Assembly: GCA_020851785.1 (NCBI GenBank)
Contig: JADZCC010000034.1
Location: 1-64,000 of the forward strand
DNA: 64,000 nt
Direction of reading: 5' to 3'
Origin: Anaerolineales bacterium
GTDB lineage: Bacteria > Chloroflexota > Anaerolineae > Anaerolineales > Villigracilaceae
Position 1 is the first letter of the stretch, and each line of letters opens with the position of its first letter. A model generated the notes under the pieces. The model saw only the letters and a program-made list of their open reading frames with translations. It made no database searches and was not told where the DNA came from. Positions 7,307 through 14,988 of this stretch are shown piece after piece. The position numbers and the translations under genes are program-made.

Positions 7307-8320
7307 TTATCCCTCGAGTTTGCCCTGCGTAAAAAGTTCTTCAAACGGGGCGATATATTTTTTGATGCCTTCCACGTCCAGCCATTCGGCGTTGTTATCG
7401 CTTGAATAAGAAAAGCCTTCTTTGAGCGCCTTGCCCTTATCCTTCCACGAATAACCAAACCAGGTGGCTTCGGCGGGTTGCACCACAAACATTTTATCAA
7501 GTTCCACGGTGTGGCGGGCTTCATCTTCTGAAATTAACATTTCGTGCAATTTTTCGCCCGGGCGAATGCCAATGGTGTTAATCTCCGCTTTGGGCGCAAT
7601 CGCCCGCGCCAGGTCGGTCACTTTGGTGCTGGGAATTTTGGGGATGAAGACTTCGCCGCCTTCCATTTGCTCGATGCAATCAATCACAAAACGCACGCCT
7701 TGATCCAACGAAAGCCAAAAGCGCGTCATCCGTTCATCGGTGATGGTGATTTTACCGCCCGCCCGTTGTTTGAGGAATAACGGCACAACTGAGCCACGAC
7801 TGCCGACGACGTTTCCGTAGCGGACGCACGAAAAGCGGGTTGCCGAGCCCCCGGCATAGGCGTTGCTCTGAATCGTCAACTTCTCCGCCGCGAGTTTGGT
7901 GGCGCCATATAAATTCGCCGGGCTGACGGCTTTATCTGTGCTGACCGTCAAAACTTTCTTCACGCCTGCGTCCAACGCCGCTTCAACGACATTGGCGGTG
8001 CCCATAATATTGGTCTTGATCGCTTCCATGGGGTTGTATTCGCAGGCGGGCACCTGCTTCAGCGCGGCGGCATGGACGACAATATCCACGCCATGCAAAG
8101 CGCGGACGAGGCGTTCGCGGTCGCGCACGTCGCCGATGAAATAGCGCAGGCGCGGGTCGTTGAATCCGCCGACTTGCATTTCGTGTTGTTTCAATTCATC
8201 GCGACTGAAGATGATGATTTTCTTCGGTTGTTTTTCTTCCAGCAAAATTTTTGTAAACTTCTTGCCAAACGAGCCGGTTCCGCCGGTGATTAGCACAACT
8301 TGATTTTTCCAGTTCATCAT
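7307..8320 (-). CDS. pseB: UDP-N-acetylglucosamine 4,6-dehydratase, PseB/CapD type
   Basis: 337 aa. Converts UDP-GlcNAc into a UDP-4-keto-6-deoxy-hexosamine, the first step towards pseudaminic acid or other 6-deoxy amino sugars. Motifs: GGTGSFGK (13-20), AALKQVPACEYNPMEA (85-100), STDKA (127-131) and YGATK (138-142). The length fits the short soluble enzymes, and there is no N-terminal membrane domain as in long CapD/WbpM proteins. GGAG precedes two possible ATG codons at 8320 and 8317. It lies between an rmlD-like gene (3-base gap) and a methyltransferase (8-base gap). No PseC aminotransferase, PseH, PseG or PseF is visible, so a full pseudaminate pathway is not present here. Confidence 0.85.
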   Translation of the reverse strand: MMNWKNQVVLITGGTGSFGKKFTKILLEEKQPKKIIIFSRDELKQHEMQVGGFNDPRLRYFIGDVRDRERLVRALHGVDIVVHAAALKQVPACEYNPMEAIKTNIMGTANVVEAALDAGVKKVLTVSTDKAVSPANLYGATKLAAEKLTIQSNAYAGGSATRFSCVRYGNVVGSRGSVVPLFLKQRAGGKITITDERMTRFWLSLDQGVRFVIDCIEQMEGGEVFIPKIPSTKVTDLARAIAPKAEINTIGIRPGEKLHEMLISEDEARHTVELDKMFVVQPAEATWFGYSWKDKGKALKEGFSYSSDNNAEWLDVEGIKKYIAPFEELFTQGKLEG

Positions 8321-8328
8321 AATTTCTC

Positions 8329-9129
8329 CTATTTCATGGCCCTAAACATGCCAGAGTCTTTGGTAATAAAAATTTTTCCGTTTCGTTCAAGGTTGGCAGT
8401 TAATTCTTTTTCAACGGCGCTCAAGCGTTCCTCGGATAAATCGTCCGCGCCAATCGAAGAGCGGATGTATTTAATAATCGGTTCGACTGCCGTCACTTCC
8501 AAATGATCCGCATAGCGCGTCAGGGTGACGCTGGCGAAGACTTTTTCAATTTCAGCGGCTCCATTTTCCAAGATAAATGGATTATCAAACATATCGGCAC
8601 GCCGATTTAGATTCACGCCCTTGAGCCAGCCGTACATTTCCTGCATGTGTTTGTCGCCGACGGTTGTGGCAATCAAGCTTCCGCCCGCTTTCAGAACGCG
8701 TTTGATTTCAGTTAATGCCTTAATTCTATCCGGCACATGATACAGCATGTGATTGGCGATGACGAGGTCAAAGTTTTGATCTTGATACGGAATGGATTGC
8801 GCGTCGGCTTTCTCGAACTTGAAACTGCGTCCGGTTACGACCAGGTTTTTCCAAGCCGAATCCAGCATCCCGTCGGAAAGGTCGGTGAGCGTAATCTGCC
8901 AGCCAGCGGGAATTTGATCCGCGCATTCCTGCCACATCGCGCCCGTGCCGCATCCCAATTCTAAAATCTTGGCGTTCGCGGGGAATTGCATCAACGTCTC
9001 AAAAATCCAATGATACCAACCTTGCGGATTGACGCTAAAGTTTTGATGAAGCGCAATGCGCGCATCGAGATTGGCTGAATTTTTATATTGATCCTGAGCG
9101 AGGTAGTTTTGATCGGTAAATCTGGGCAT
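8329..9129 (-). CDS. Class I SAM-dependent methyltransferase
   Basis: 266 aa. SAM-binding motif I ILELGCGTG (55-63), an acidic LTDLS turn (81-85) and a post-motif NHMLYHVPD (126-134) fit the Methyltransf_11/25 group. Soluble. One base separates its ATG from the stop of the next methyltransferase gene, so the two are co-expressed. Given the Wzt carbohydrate-binding domain encoded upstream in the same block, a role in methylating the glycan or its reducing or non-reducing end is possible. The acceptor cannot be read from the sequence. Confidence 0.8.
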   Translation of the reverse strand: MPRFTDQNYLAQDQYKNSANLDARIALHQNFSVNPQGWYHWIFETLMQFPANAKILELGCGTGAMWQECADQIPAGWQITLTDLSDGMLDSAWKNLVVTGRSFKFEKADAQSIPYQDQNFDLVIANHMLYHVPDRIKALTEIKRVLKAGGSLIATTVGDKHMQEMYGWLKGVNLNRRADMFDNPFILENGAAEIEKVFASVTLTRYADHLEVTAVEPIIKYIRSSIGADDLSEERLSAVEKELTANLERNGKIFITKDSGMFRAMK

Positions 9130-9130
9130 G

Positions 9131-9952
9131 TTATTTTTTGAGGATGATTAACGGATATTGTCCGTTTTCGCCAAAGAACTTTGGATATTTTTCTTCCATT
9201 TGATACAGCCAGCGCAAAATGGCTTGGCCGCCAAATCTCTCGTGAATGAGCGTTCGCATGGTCAGGGTGCTGGCTGAGCGCCACGCGACAATTTCAAATG
9301 GAATCTCTTGGCCAATTTCATTACGAAGCCAGCGGGCGTTGGTCTTTTTTACGTACGTCCCTTTTTTATCATGCGGTTGGGCGCGCAAGGGTTTTCCGCG
9401 CAGGAAGCGGCGCAAGCGATGCGAGAAGACGATCAATTTATCCAGCCAGCCTACCAGCGCGGGATTGGTCCAACCGTTGACGATGGCGGCTTTTTTGCCG
9501 ACATTCAACACGCGAAACAATTCGAGGTAAGCGCGTTTATGTTCGGTGGATGGCAGATGATGAATGGTGTGCATGGAAACAATGCCGTCAAAAGCGTTGG
9601 GCTTGAACGGCAAATTGGCAATATCGCCAACGACGAAGAGTCCATGATCACCGATTCTTTTGCGCGCCTCGCGCAAGGCTTGAATGGAGATATCGAAGCA
9701 CACCCTTTTTTGGTAGCCTTGCGAGTAGGTTAAATATTCGTCATATTGCACCGGGCCCGAGCCTGCGTCCAACATAAACTTGCCAGTGGGTTCAACGCCG
9801 CGCTTGACGCGCATTCGCGTATTATGCACATACTCTTTCACCACCGGGCGCAGGTCGTCATAGCGGGCATTTTGATATAAGCCGCCCTCCTCTTGTTGCC
9901 AGCCGATCTCGTCATAAAATTCGCGGACTTTTTGTTTTGTGTCGTTTGTCAT
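9131..9952 (-). CDS. Class I SAM-dependent methyltransferase
   Basis: 273 aa. LDAGSGP (61-67) is motif I and HTIHHLP (128-134) follows the usual acidic-strand region; a basic insert rich in Arg and Lys (about residues 180-210) follows. The ATG at 9952 has GGAAA before it; the frame extends 11 codons upstream without a ribosome site. It is related in fold but not clearly a duplicate of its downstream neighbour. A 60-base gap holding two small hairpins separates it from the capsule glycosyltransferase gene upstream. Confidence 0.78.
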   Translation of the reverse strand: MTNDTKQKVREFYDEIGWQQEEGGLYQNARYDDLRPVVKEYVHNTRMRVKRGVEPTGKFMLDAGSGPVQYDEYLTYSQGYQKRVCFDISIQALREARKRIGDHGLFVVGDIANLPFKPNAFDGIVSMHTIHHLPSTEHKRAYLELFRVLNVGKKAAIVNGWTNPALVGWLDKLIVFSHRLRRFLRGKPLRAQPHDKKGTYVKKTNARWLRNEIGQEIPFEIVAWRSASTLTMRTLIHERFGGQAILRWLYQMEEKYPKFFGENGQYPLIILKK

Positions 9953-9971
9953 ACATTTCCTTTGGAATCGC

Positions 9972-10004
9972 GCGGCTTGCCGCACGCCATCAACAAGCTG
10001 ATGG
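9972..10004. repeat. Two small adjacent hairpins
   Basis: GCGGC-TT-GCCGC at 9972-9983 and CCATCA-ACAAGC-TGATGG at 9987-10004 lie back to back in the 60-base gap between two genes of block 1. There is no T-run, so this is not a standard terminator. It may stabilise or process the transcript, or be a mobile palindromic element. Confidence 0.4.
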
Positions 10005-10012
10005 ACTCCATA

Positions 10013-11650
10013 TTATTTCCAATTAAATTTTTCGCCAACCAACAAGTCAAACGTGTTTCTAAATTGACTTAGACCTTCTTCACTAAACACTCTTTCCAAA
10101 TTCCAAACTTCCAAATCGTCCCAAAAGTTCATCAAACGCCACGGAAAGGGTTGTGGATATTCAAAGAAGAATCTGTAAGCATAATTCCATGCAAATTCGG
10201 TTTGTTTTTCATTTAATTTGTATGCAGGAATATCTGCCAAAACTCTTTCCAAAGTTTGATAATACTCATCCCAAGAATTGGGGTCAATGGTAATGCCACG
10301 CCCGCGATAGTGCGTTTGCCCGCAAGAAATGACGGGTCTGCCATTCATGGCGGTTTCAAGACCAACCGTAGTTGTATAAGCCAAACCGACATCTGCGATT
10401 TCGATTAAGTCATAGGTGTTGATATTATCCAACGCCCCAATCACATGAATATGGTTTGGCAATTCGGGTAACGCCTCTTTGACCACCATCCCCATTGACT
10501 TGGCTTGTGGCACAAGTTTTTCGCCAGGATGAACACGGATGACCAGTTGCACGTCTGTTCGTTTGGCAAAATATTGGACGGTCTTTGTAATCCATTCGGT
10601 CATGGATTCTGCGAAAATATCGCGCCCTAAAGTTAAACTATCGCCCAGCACATTCGCCGCGAGCATGACCACTGGACGAGAATCCAAATTAAGGATTTTC
10701 CGAGTCTCATCCGCGCCTTGTGAGGAGACATACTGCCATAAACGCTTCGACTTACCCCACACCCGCGCGCCACGCCGAGCATTTTCCAAATCTGCCACAC
10801 GCTCAAACATTTCATCAGTCATCGGTAAATGACAACGCGCCTCTACCAAAAAATCCGTATCCTGTTGCATGATGGATGAATTTTGCGCCAGCCAAATTTG
10901 TTCGCGTTGGTCATTGAATTCGTAAGTAACCGCGTCAATGCCTAAATGACGTGCCACACGAAAAGCAATTCCCATTTCTAAAATTAAACCATTTGGAATT
11001 AAAACTACGTCAGGCTTGTTGGTTTGCAAATATTCATACAGCGCTTGAGCGGCAAATGTATTTCTTTTGACTCGTAAATCATACAAGGCTTTATCGCCTG
11101 GGTCGTGCATGTTAATTTCTTCACGCATCAAGGTGTATTGCGAGTCCCATAGCGAGATTTCGTCAATGTCAGATTTAATAATAGATGGAAGGTCAAAGGT
11201 TGAAGGTCGCAGGCGTCGCCCTGAGCTTGTCGAAGGGTCAAGTAATGAGACGTGTTTAATTAAAGAAGATAATGAAGATAAAACATCTTTTGTATGTAGC
11301 GCCCGTTGTCGTTGTGTAAATTTATCTTTTTCTTTATGCCATTCGGAATAAGGCAGAGTCAACAAAGTAACCTCATGTCCTAACCCAGCAAGCACAAGTC
11401 CGAGATAGGCGGATTGTTCAATCCAATAATGAAGCGTTGAAAAAAATAAAACTTTTTTTGCTTTACCCTTCGACTGCGAAGCGCTCAGGGCAAGTTCTTT
11501 CTGCAAATATTTTTTTGTAACATTAACAGCCGATGGTAAAGATTTTTTCAAACGACTCAAATCATAACGATCGCGGCGCGTTTGATTCTTGGAACGCAAT
11601 GCCCAATCAATATCGGCGATAAAGGGTAAGTCTCGTAAAAGTTTTTTCAT
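10013..11650 (-). CDS. Capsule-polysaccharide-type glycosyltransferase (GT-B like)
   Basis: 545 aa, soluble. The C-terminal half has features of the capsule polysaccharide synthesis / CDP-glycerophosphotransferase-like GT-B group: an RVHPGEKL segment and the VGLAYTTTVGLETAMNGRPV donor loop (residues on either side of T-T-V-G-L-E). The N-terminal half (65-120) starts KKVLFFSTLHYW. The gene contains two in-frame repeat-derived stretches: residues 54-63 (ALSASQSKGK) and 138-154 (DPSTSSGRR then LRPSTFDL), both encoded by repeat elements listed separately. The frame is intact, so the enzyme tolerates them, presumably in loops. No ribosome site is visible before the ATG, which follows a 7-bp-unit repeat array. 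It probably builds part of the chain exported by Wzm/Wzt. Confidence 0.75.
   Translation of the reverse strand: MKKLLRDLPFIADIDWALRSKNQTRRDRYDLSRLKKSLPSAVNVTKKYLQKELALSASQSKGKAKKVLFFSTLHYWIEQSAYLGLVLAGLGHEVTLLTLPYSEWHKEKDKFTQRQRALHTKDVLSSLSSLIKHVSLLDPSTSSGRRLRPSTFDLPSIIKSDIDEISLWDSQYTLMREEINMHDPGDKALYDLRVKRNTFAAQALYEYLQTNKPDVVLIPNGLILEMGIAFRVARHLGIDAVTYEFNDQREQIWLAQNSSIMQQDTDFLVEARCHLPMTDEMFERVADLENARRGARVWGKSKRLWQYVSSQGADETRKILNLDSRPVVMLAANVLGDSLTLGRDIFAESMTEWITKTVQYFAKRTDVQLVIRVHPGEKLVPQAKSMGMVVKEALPELPNHIHVIGALDNINTYDLIEIADVGLAYTTTVGLETAMNGRPVISCGQTHYRGRGITIDPNSWDEYYQTLERVLADIPAYKLNEKQTEFAWNYAYRFFFEYPQPFPWRLMNFWDDLEVWNLERVFSEEGLSQFRNTFDLLVGEKFNWK
11188..11237. repeat. Heptamer array plus palindromic element inside a CDS
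   Basis: On the plus strand GAAGGTC (11188), AAAGGTT (11195), GAAGGTC (11202) and GCAGGCG (11209) run in tandem, followed by GCCCTGAGCTTGTCGAAGGG at 11218-11237. The 7-base words belong to the same vocabulary as the arrays at 13023 and 13941. The 20-base element is of a dispersed palindromic kind common in many genomes. Translated in the host gene it gives DPSTSSGRR and LRPSTFDL. Confidence 0.75.
11466..11491. repeat. Variant palindromic element inside a CDS
   Basis: CCCTTCGACT, a 6-base centre and GCTCAGGGC form a longer, inverted variant of the element at 11218-11237. It is read in frame as part of ALSASQSKGK near residue 55 of the capsule glycosyltransferase. Confidence 0.65.
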
Positions 11651-11653
11651 ATC

Positions 11654-11712
11654 GGTTATTAGAAACTAGGAACCAGGAACTAGGAACTCCTAGTCACTAA
11701 TACCTAATCACT
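11654..11712. repeat. Heptamer array in the wzt to glycosyltransferase spacer
   Basis: Read in steps of seven from 11654: GGTTATT, AGAAACT, AGGAACC, AGGAACT, AGGAACT, then CCT, then AGTCACT, AATACCT, AATCACT. The second half, reverse-complemented, gives AGTGATT, AGGTATT, AGTGACT, so the two halves are inverted versions of one loose word of the form AGnnAyT. It fills the whole gap and supplies the stop codon of wzt at 11704. Confidence 0.7.
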
Positions 11713-12996
11713 TATTTTCTCAATCTTCCAATTCAAACGCGGGCGCACAGGGCCCACACGCGGCTCGCCCCATTGCGTGCCAGGCGCACCAGAAATATCC
11801 ACGCTGAACGCCAACGCATTTTCATCCATAAAATATCTTTTCACGCCAAACGAACTCGCATTCACGCCCACCATGTAACGCCCTTCATTGAAAATATCGG
11901 CAGGAATTTCTGCACGACTCACATAACGCCCGGCGCTCCGCGTATCAAAATTTTCATACAACGCCGCGTCATCGGTATCAAACGACGTAAAAATATATTC
12001 GCCACGCATGGTGCTCACATACAACCCAACGCGCAGACCCGTGATGGATGAATTTAATTGATATTCAAACTCGATAAAAACGGATTCGGTGGAACGGACA
12101 GTATCCACGACCTTTCCGCTTCTTTCTTTGACCTTGAGGCTGATCGGCGTAAATTCGGCATCTTTCTGGCTGACGTCTTCCTCCGTCCAAAGCTTCTCGC
12201 CCGCCTGCGATTGACCCGATGATAAATAATAATCAACGGCTTCTTGCGACGGCGCGCGCATAATCATTTGACCTTTGTTCAAGACAATCGCTTCTTGAGT
12301 CAAACGCAAAATAGCAGACATATTATGACTCACAAACAAAACCGTGCGACCTTGTTGCGCCACGTCGCCCATTTTGCCCAAACATTTTTTTTGAAATTCA
12401 GCATCACCCACTGCCAGCACTTCATCTACAACTAAAATTTCAGGTTCGAGATGAGCCGCCACTGCAAATGCCAAACGTAAATACATGCCTGACGAATATC
12501 GTTTAACAGGCGTATCAATAAATTGACCGACTTCAGAAAAATCTACAATCTCGTCAAATTTAGAGTCAATTTCCGTGCGCTTCATGCCGAGGATGGCGCC
12601 GTTCATGTAAATATTTTCTCTACCCGAAAGTTCGGGGTGAAAGCCTGTGCCAACTTCCAGCAATGAACCCACCCGCCCGCGCACGGTGACGGTTCCAACC
12701 GTCGGTTCGGTGACGCGCGAAAGGATTTTCAGCAGTGTGCTTTTGCCCGCGCCGTTCCTACCTACAATGCCGAGGACTTTACCTTCTTCCAAATCAAAGG
12801 AGACATCTTTCAACGCCCAGACATAATTTTGGTTTTGTCTGCGGTCTGATTTACCAACGAGCGCTTTTGCCAAACGCACAGGCGCAGAGACTGTATCCAC
12901 GATGACGTCGCGCAACATGTTATAGCGGAATTTCGTCTCCGCCGCGCCGATTTTATATCGCTTACCGATGTTTTTTACGCTGATAGAAATTGTCAT
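11704..12996 (-). CDS. wzt: Polysaccharide ABC transporter ATPase with Wzt C-terminal domain
   Basis: 430 aa. Nucleotide-binding domain: Walker A GRNGAGKST (79-87), signature YSSGM (167-171) and Walker B EILVVDE (186-192) followed by VLAVGD, the TagH/KpsT/Wzt pattern. An extra C-terminal domain (about 285-425) with a beta-sandwich-like sequence (FTPISLKVKERSGK onward) matches the Wzt_C glycan-binding domain, which in known systems recognises the finished or capped chain. It pairs with Wzm encoded directly upstream to export a lipid-linked polysaccharide across the inner membrane. No ribosome site is seen before the ATG. The gap to wzm holds an inverted heptamer array, and the stop codon is inside another. 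Confidence 0.9.
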   Translation of the reverse strand: MTISISVKNIGKRYKIGAAETKFRYNMLRDVIVDTVSAPVRLAKALVGKSDRRQNQNYVWALKDVSFDLEEGKVLGIVGRNGAGKSTLLKILSRVTEPTVGTVTVRGRVGSLLEVGTGFHPELSGRENIYMNGAILGMKRTEIDSKFDEIVDFSEVGQFIDTPVKRYSSGMYLRLAFAVAAHLEPEILVVDEVLAVGDAEFQKKCLGKMGDVAQQGRTVLFVSHNMSAILRLTQEAIVLNKGQMIMRAPSQEAVDYYLSSGQSQAGEKLWTEEDVSQKDAEFTPISLKVKERSGKVVDTVRSTESVFIEFEYQLNSSITGLRVGLYVSTMRGEYIFTSFDTDDAALYENFDTRSAGRYVSRAEIPADIFNEGRYMVGVNASSFGVKRYFMDENALAFSVDISGAPGTQWGEPRVGPVRPRLNWKIEKISD

Positions 12997-13022
12997 AAGG
13001 TTTGAAAGTTTGAATGTTTTTT

Positions 13023-13071
13023 GTCACAAGTCAAAGGTCGCAGGTCTTTTGACTTGTGACCTTTGACCTGC
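13023..13071. repeat. Inverted heptamer array, 4-base centre TTTT
   Basis: Left half: ACAAGTC (13026), AAAGGTC (13033), GCAGGTC (13040). Centre TTTT (13047-13050). Right half: GACTTGT (13051), GACCTTT (13058), GACCTGC (13065). Each right word is the exact reverse complement of a left word, but the order is the same rather than mirrored. A folded RNA would therefore pair perfectly only in the middle word, with G-U pairs or mismatches in the outer ones. It lies between wzm and wzt. Confidence 0.8.
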
Positions 13072-13074
13072 AAC

Positions 13075-13929
13075 TTAAATTGTGTCCGCAAAAGTTTTTT
13101 CCATGCTCTTGAAGTAGAAGAGACCTGAAATAAAAATCAAAATTGAAATGGTGGCCGAAACCCAAAATGTAAAGTCGGGCCCATTACCCACGCCGAGCAA
13201 CGCCCAGCGGAATCCGTTGACCACGCCCGCCATCGGGTTGAGGGAATACACCACCTGCCATTTTGCAGAAATGACGGAGGCAGAATAGGCTACGGGCGTG
13301 GCAAACAGCCAAAACTGAGTCAGAAACGGAAGGGCCTGGTTGACATCCCGATACTGCACGTTAATCGCTGAAAGCCACAAGGCAATTCCGAGGGCGGTGA
13401 TAATCGCCAGTAAAAGAAAAAGCGGGAGCGTCCACAGCAAATGCCAGGCGGGGGTCACTTGGTAATAAAGCATCAACGCGACGAGGATGAAAAAGGCGAT
13501 GACGAAATCCACCAGGCCCGCAAAGACGGAAGCGGTGGGCAAAATTAAACGCGGAAAATAAATTTTCGTGACCATGTTTTGATGCGCCACCAATGCGCGG
13601 CTTCCTTGATTTAAGGCGGTGACGAACAAACCCCAGGGCAATAAAGCTGTGAATGAAAAAACAGGATAGGGAACGCCTTCGGTGGGAAGTTTGGCGACTT
13701 TATCAAAAAGAAAAGTGAAAACCAACATGGTCATCACGGGTTGCACCACTGCCCAGGCCATGCCTAATAAAGTTTGTTTGTATTTCACTTTAATATCACG
13801 CCAAACCATGAAGTAAATTAATTCACGGTAAATCCATAAGTCTCTTAAATTCAATGAGGAAAGACCTTTGGAGGGTCTGATATAAACGGTGTGCGGTTCG
13901 TGCGGAGTAATTTTAGAAATTTGTGTCAT
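13075..13929 (-). CDS. wzm: Polysaccharide ABC transporter permease
   Basis: 284 aa, ABC2-type permease with six hydrophobic helices. Family marks: RDIKVKYKQTLLGMAW before the first helix and NPMAGVVNGFRW before the last. Forms the channel with Wzt. The ATG at 13929 is chosen over a TTG at 13956 because the longer N-terminus would be encoded by the repeat array next to it. The gene is bracketed on both sides by inverted heptamer arrays of the same vocabulary (13023-13071 and 13941-13993). Confidence 0.9.
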   Translation of the reverse strand: MTQISKITPHEPHTVYIRPSKGLSSLNLRDLWIYRELIYFMVWRDIKVKYKQTLLGMAWAVVQPVMTMLVFTFLFDKVAKLPTEGVPYPVFSFTALLPWGLFVTALNQGSRALVAHQNMVTKIYFPRLILPTASVFAGLVDFVIAFFILVALMLYYQVTPAWHLLWTLPLFLLLAIITALGIALWLSAINVQYRDVNQALPFLTQFWLFATPVAYSASVISAKWQVVYSLNPMAGVVNGFRWALLGVGNGPDFTFWVSATISILIFISGLFYFKSMEKTFADTI

Positions 13930-13940
13930 TTTGTTTTGTC

Positions 13941-13993
13941 GAAGGTCGAAGGTCAAAAGTCAGCAGACCTTTGACCTTCGACTTGTGACCTAC
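13941..13993. repeat. Inverted heptamer array, 4-base centre AGCA
   Basis: Left half: GAAGGTC (13941), GAAGGTC (13948), AAAAGTC (13955). Centre AGCA (13962-13965). Right half: GACCTTT (13966), GACCTTC (13973), GACTTGT (13980), GACCTAC (13987). Reverse-complemented, the right words read AAAGGTC, GAAGGTC, ACAAGTC and GTAGGTC, so all words fit the form nnARGTC. The array supplies the stop codon of the fcl gene (13990-13992). Confidence 0.8.
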
Positions 13994-14988
13994 TTGATCT
14001 TGTCTCGATTCGCTTTGAACCATTCAATTGTTTTCTGCAAGCCTTCTTCAAATTTAACTTGAGCGGACCAATCAAATAATTCTTTGGCGCGACTCACATC
14101 CAGCCCGCGGCGGGGCTGACCGTTGGGCTTATCCGTCTGCCAGGTGAGTTGACCTCTGAAGCCGGTTAACTTGACAATTAATTCAGTCAAATCTTTGATG
14201 GAGATTTCATATCCCGAACCGAGGTTGACGGGTAAATCGCCGTTATATTTTTCGGCGGCAGTAATGAGGCCATCAGCGGCGTCTTCGACATATAAAAATT
14301 CGCGAGTTGGAGAACCATCGCCCCAGACCGGTAATTCCTTGTCGCCGCGTTCGCTGGCTTCAATGGCTTTGCGAATCAAGGCGGGGATGACGTGCGAGGT
14401 TTGTAAATTAAAATTATCACGCGGACCATATAAATTAACGGGCAATAAATAAATGGCATTAAACCCATATTGCTGACGATAGGTTTGGGCTTGCACGAGC
14501 ATCATCTTTTTGGCGAGTCCATAAGGCGCATTGGTTTCTTCAGGGTAGCCATTCCAGATGTCCTCTTCTTTGAACGGAACAGGCGTAAATTTTGGATAGG
14601 CACACACCGTTCCAGTGGCGACGAACTTCCCAATGCCGTGTTTGTAGGCATGGTGCATGAGTTCCACGCCCATAATCATATTGTCATAAAAAAATTCAGC
14701 GGGATGTTCACGATTCGCGCCAATGCCACCCACATTGGCGGCGAGGTGAATCACAACCACGTTTTTCGGGTCAATGTTTTTCAGGGCATCCGCATACAAA
14801 CGCTCAATGGCTTCCCGTTGGGTTAAGTCATATTCTTTTTTGCGGGGAATGAAAATATCGGTGGCGCCGCGTTCCTTAAGTTTTTCCACCACAAACGAGC
14901 CGAGGAATCCCCCGCCGCCGGTGACGATGATACGTTTGTTTTGCCAGTAGATTGAAGGTTCAAGGTTGGAAGATTTAATGTTCGACAT
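13990..14988 (-). CDS. fcl: GDP-L-fucose synthase
   Basis: 332 aa extended SDR. Epimerises and reduces GDP-4-keto-6-deoxymannose to GDP-L-fucose. Marks: TGGGGFLG (23-30), [11 protein letters not shown] (83-93), a GTVCAYP loop (126-132) and catalytic YGLAK (156-160); the [12 protein letters not shown] and [13 protein letters not shown] stretches are typical of WcaG/Fcl. Its partner gmd lies about 32 kb away at 46119-47087. The first dozen residues ([12 protein letters not shown]) are extra for the family and are encoded by a degenerate heptamer repeat, so the 5' end may have been rebuilt when the adjacent four-helix-bundle gene arrived. Start overlaps that gene by 14 bases and has no ribosome site. 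Confidence 0.9.
   Translation of the reverse strand: MSNIKSSNLEPSIYWQNKRIIVTGGGGFLGSFVVEKLKERGATDIFIPRKKEYDLTQREAIERLYADALKNIDPKNVVVIHLAANVGGIGANREHPAEFFYDNMIMGVELMHHAYKHGIGKFVATGTVCAYPKFTPVPFKEEDIWNGYPEETNAPYGLAKKMMLVQAQTYRQQYGFNAIYLLPVNLYGPRDNFNLQTSHVIPALIRKAIEASERGDKELPVWGDGSPTREFLYVEDAADGLITAAEKYNGDLPVNLGSGYEISIKDLTELIVKLTGFRGQLTWQTDKPNGQPRRGLDVSRAKELFDWSAQVKFEEGLQKTIEWFKANRDKIK
14950..14969. repeat. Left heptamer flank of the four-helix-bundle gene
   Basis: GAAGGTT (14954) and CAAGGTT (14961) on the plus strand, inside the 5' coding end of fcl. They are inverted with respect to the CAACCTT array at 15396-15430, so the four-helix-bundle gene lies between inverted repeats. Confidence 0.6.

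Noticed and set aside
6383..8320. dTDP-rhamnose pathway
   Set aside because: Only an RmlD-like reductase is present; no RmlA, RmlB or RmlC homologue is visible.
13023..13071. Rho-independent terminator between wzm and wzt
   Set aside because: The stem would be mismatched outside the middle word and there is no terminal T-run; transcription of wzt must pass through.
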